From: Planctomycetota bacterium
Lineage (GTDB): Bacteria > Planctomycetota > Phycisphaerae > WQYP01
Assembly (NCBI GenBank): GCA_021818565.1
Contig: JAKATV010000362.1
Location: 1-14,080, forward strand
Direction: 5' to 3'
DNA: 14,080 nucleotides
The notes under the pieces were generated by a model. It ran no database searches, was not told the origin of the DNA, and saw only the letters and a list, made by a program, of their open reading frames with translations. Numbering within the stretch: the first letter of the stretch is position 1; every line of letters starts with the position of its first letter. The position numbers and the translations under genes were made by a program. Below are positions 13,787-14,080 of the stretch, piece after piece.

Positions 13787-14080
13787 ATGCCGGAGCTTCC
13801 CGAAGTTCAGGAAGTGCGTCGCACGCTTGAGCCATTTGTGCTCAATGTGCCAATTATTGATATTAAGATCAGCCGGAAAAGCTATATTCGCGCCGGTGCC
13901 GGATCACTTCCCTCTCTGATTGGCCGCAAGGTCCACCATACCGCTCGGCACGGGAAAAAACTCTTTTGCATTTTTGATGACGGCCAGGTATTGCTGATTC
14001 ATCTGGGAATGAGCGGTCGCATTGACTGCTGCGAACGTGCAACGCCGCTTGCGCCGCATACGCATTTTTCCATGCTTCTG
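13787..14080 (+). CDS. mutM: Formamidopyrimidine-DNA glycosylase, 5' part, cut by window edge
   Basis: MutM (Fpg) removes 8-oxoguanine and formamidopyrimidines from DNA and nicks the strand by beta/delta elimination. The first 98 codons are present; the family has about 270, so the helix-two-turn-helix and C-terminal zinc finger lie beyond the window. The start MPELPEVQEVRR is diagnostic: after Met removal, Pro2 is the Schiff-base nucleophile and Glu3 the acid. K57 in ARHGKKLF is the conserved lysine of the active site, and HLGMSGR (72-78) carries the strand-intercalating methionine. The ribosome site is weak (GGA 8 nt upstream). Proximity to the receiver gene (36 nt) suggests cotranscription. 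The call is secure apart from the missing end. Confidence 0.96.
   Translation, partial: MPELPEVQEVRRTLEPFVLNVPIIDIKISRKSYIRAGAGSLPSLIGRKVHHTARHGKKLFCIFDDGQVLLIHLGMSGRIDCCERATPLAPHTHFSMLL

Overview
The window carries twelve protein-coding genes, two of them cut by the window edges, and centres on a heavy-metal efflux operon with what looks like its own extracytoplasmic-function (ECF) sigma/anti-sigma control. The envelope is Gram-negative in type: there are three lipobox proteins, a membrane fusion protein, an RND pump and an outer-membrane factor. The style of the genes and the moderate GC content remind me of Planctomycetota (possibly Phycisphaerae). That is an impression only, because no rRNA or other marker is present.

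Layout. Positions 1-854 (-) hold most of thiL (thiamine-monophosphate kinase), followed by about 370 bp with no convincing gene. At 1384-2109 (+) is a PP-loop ATPase of the DUF71/Dph6-like family, possibly preceded by a tiny coupled ORF. A near-perfect hairpin separates it from a converging pair at 3556-2163 (-): an ECF sigma factor and a one-pass membrane protein with a cysteine-rich outer domain, read as its anti-sigma factor. Next come a small lipoprotein with an internal KGHVxLNxYW repeat (3847-4203, +), a short M48-type metalloprotease lipoprotein (4872-4249, -) and a three-gene RND operon, cusB-cusA-cusC (5170-11672, +). The right end holds NADP-isocitrate dehydrogenase (icd), a stand-alone receiver-domain response regulator and the 5' part of mutM (fpg).

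How the parts may work together. Two intergenic sites, upstream of the repeat lipoprotein and upstream of cusB, share GGAACTT-N12-TTCGCGTT. The first half matches the classic ECF -35 element. With the ECF gene next door, this suggests one regulon in which the cysteine-rich anti-sigma protein senses metal or redox stress, the sigma factor is released, and the lipoprotein and the pump are induced. The pump keeps the three methionines of the CusA Cu(I)/Ag(I) site, so copper or silver is the likely substrate. It also has two extra membrane helices, two His/Trp/Cys-rich periplasmic insertions, and a Gln where E. coli CusA has the proton-relay Lys984. The regulon is inference; the motif, the insertions and the gene order are directly visible.

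No tRNA, rRNA, CRISPR array, insertion sequence or prophage gene was seen.
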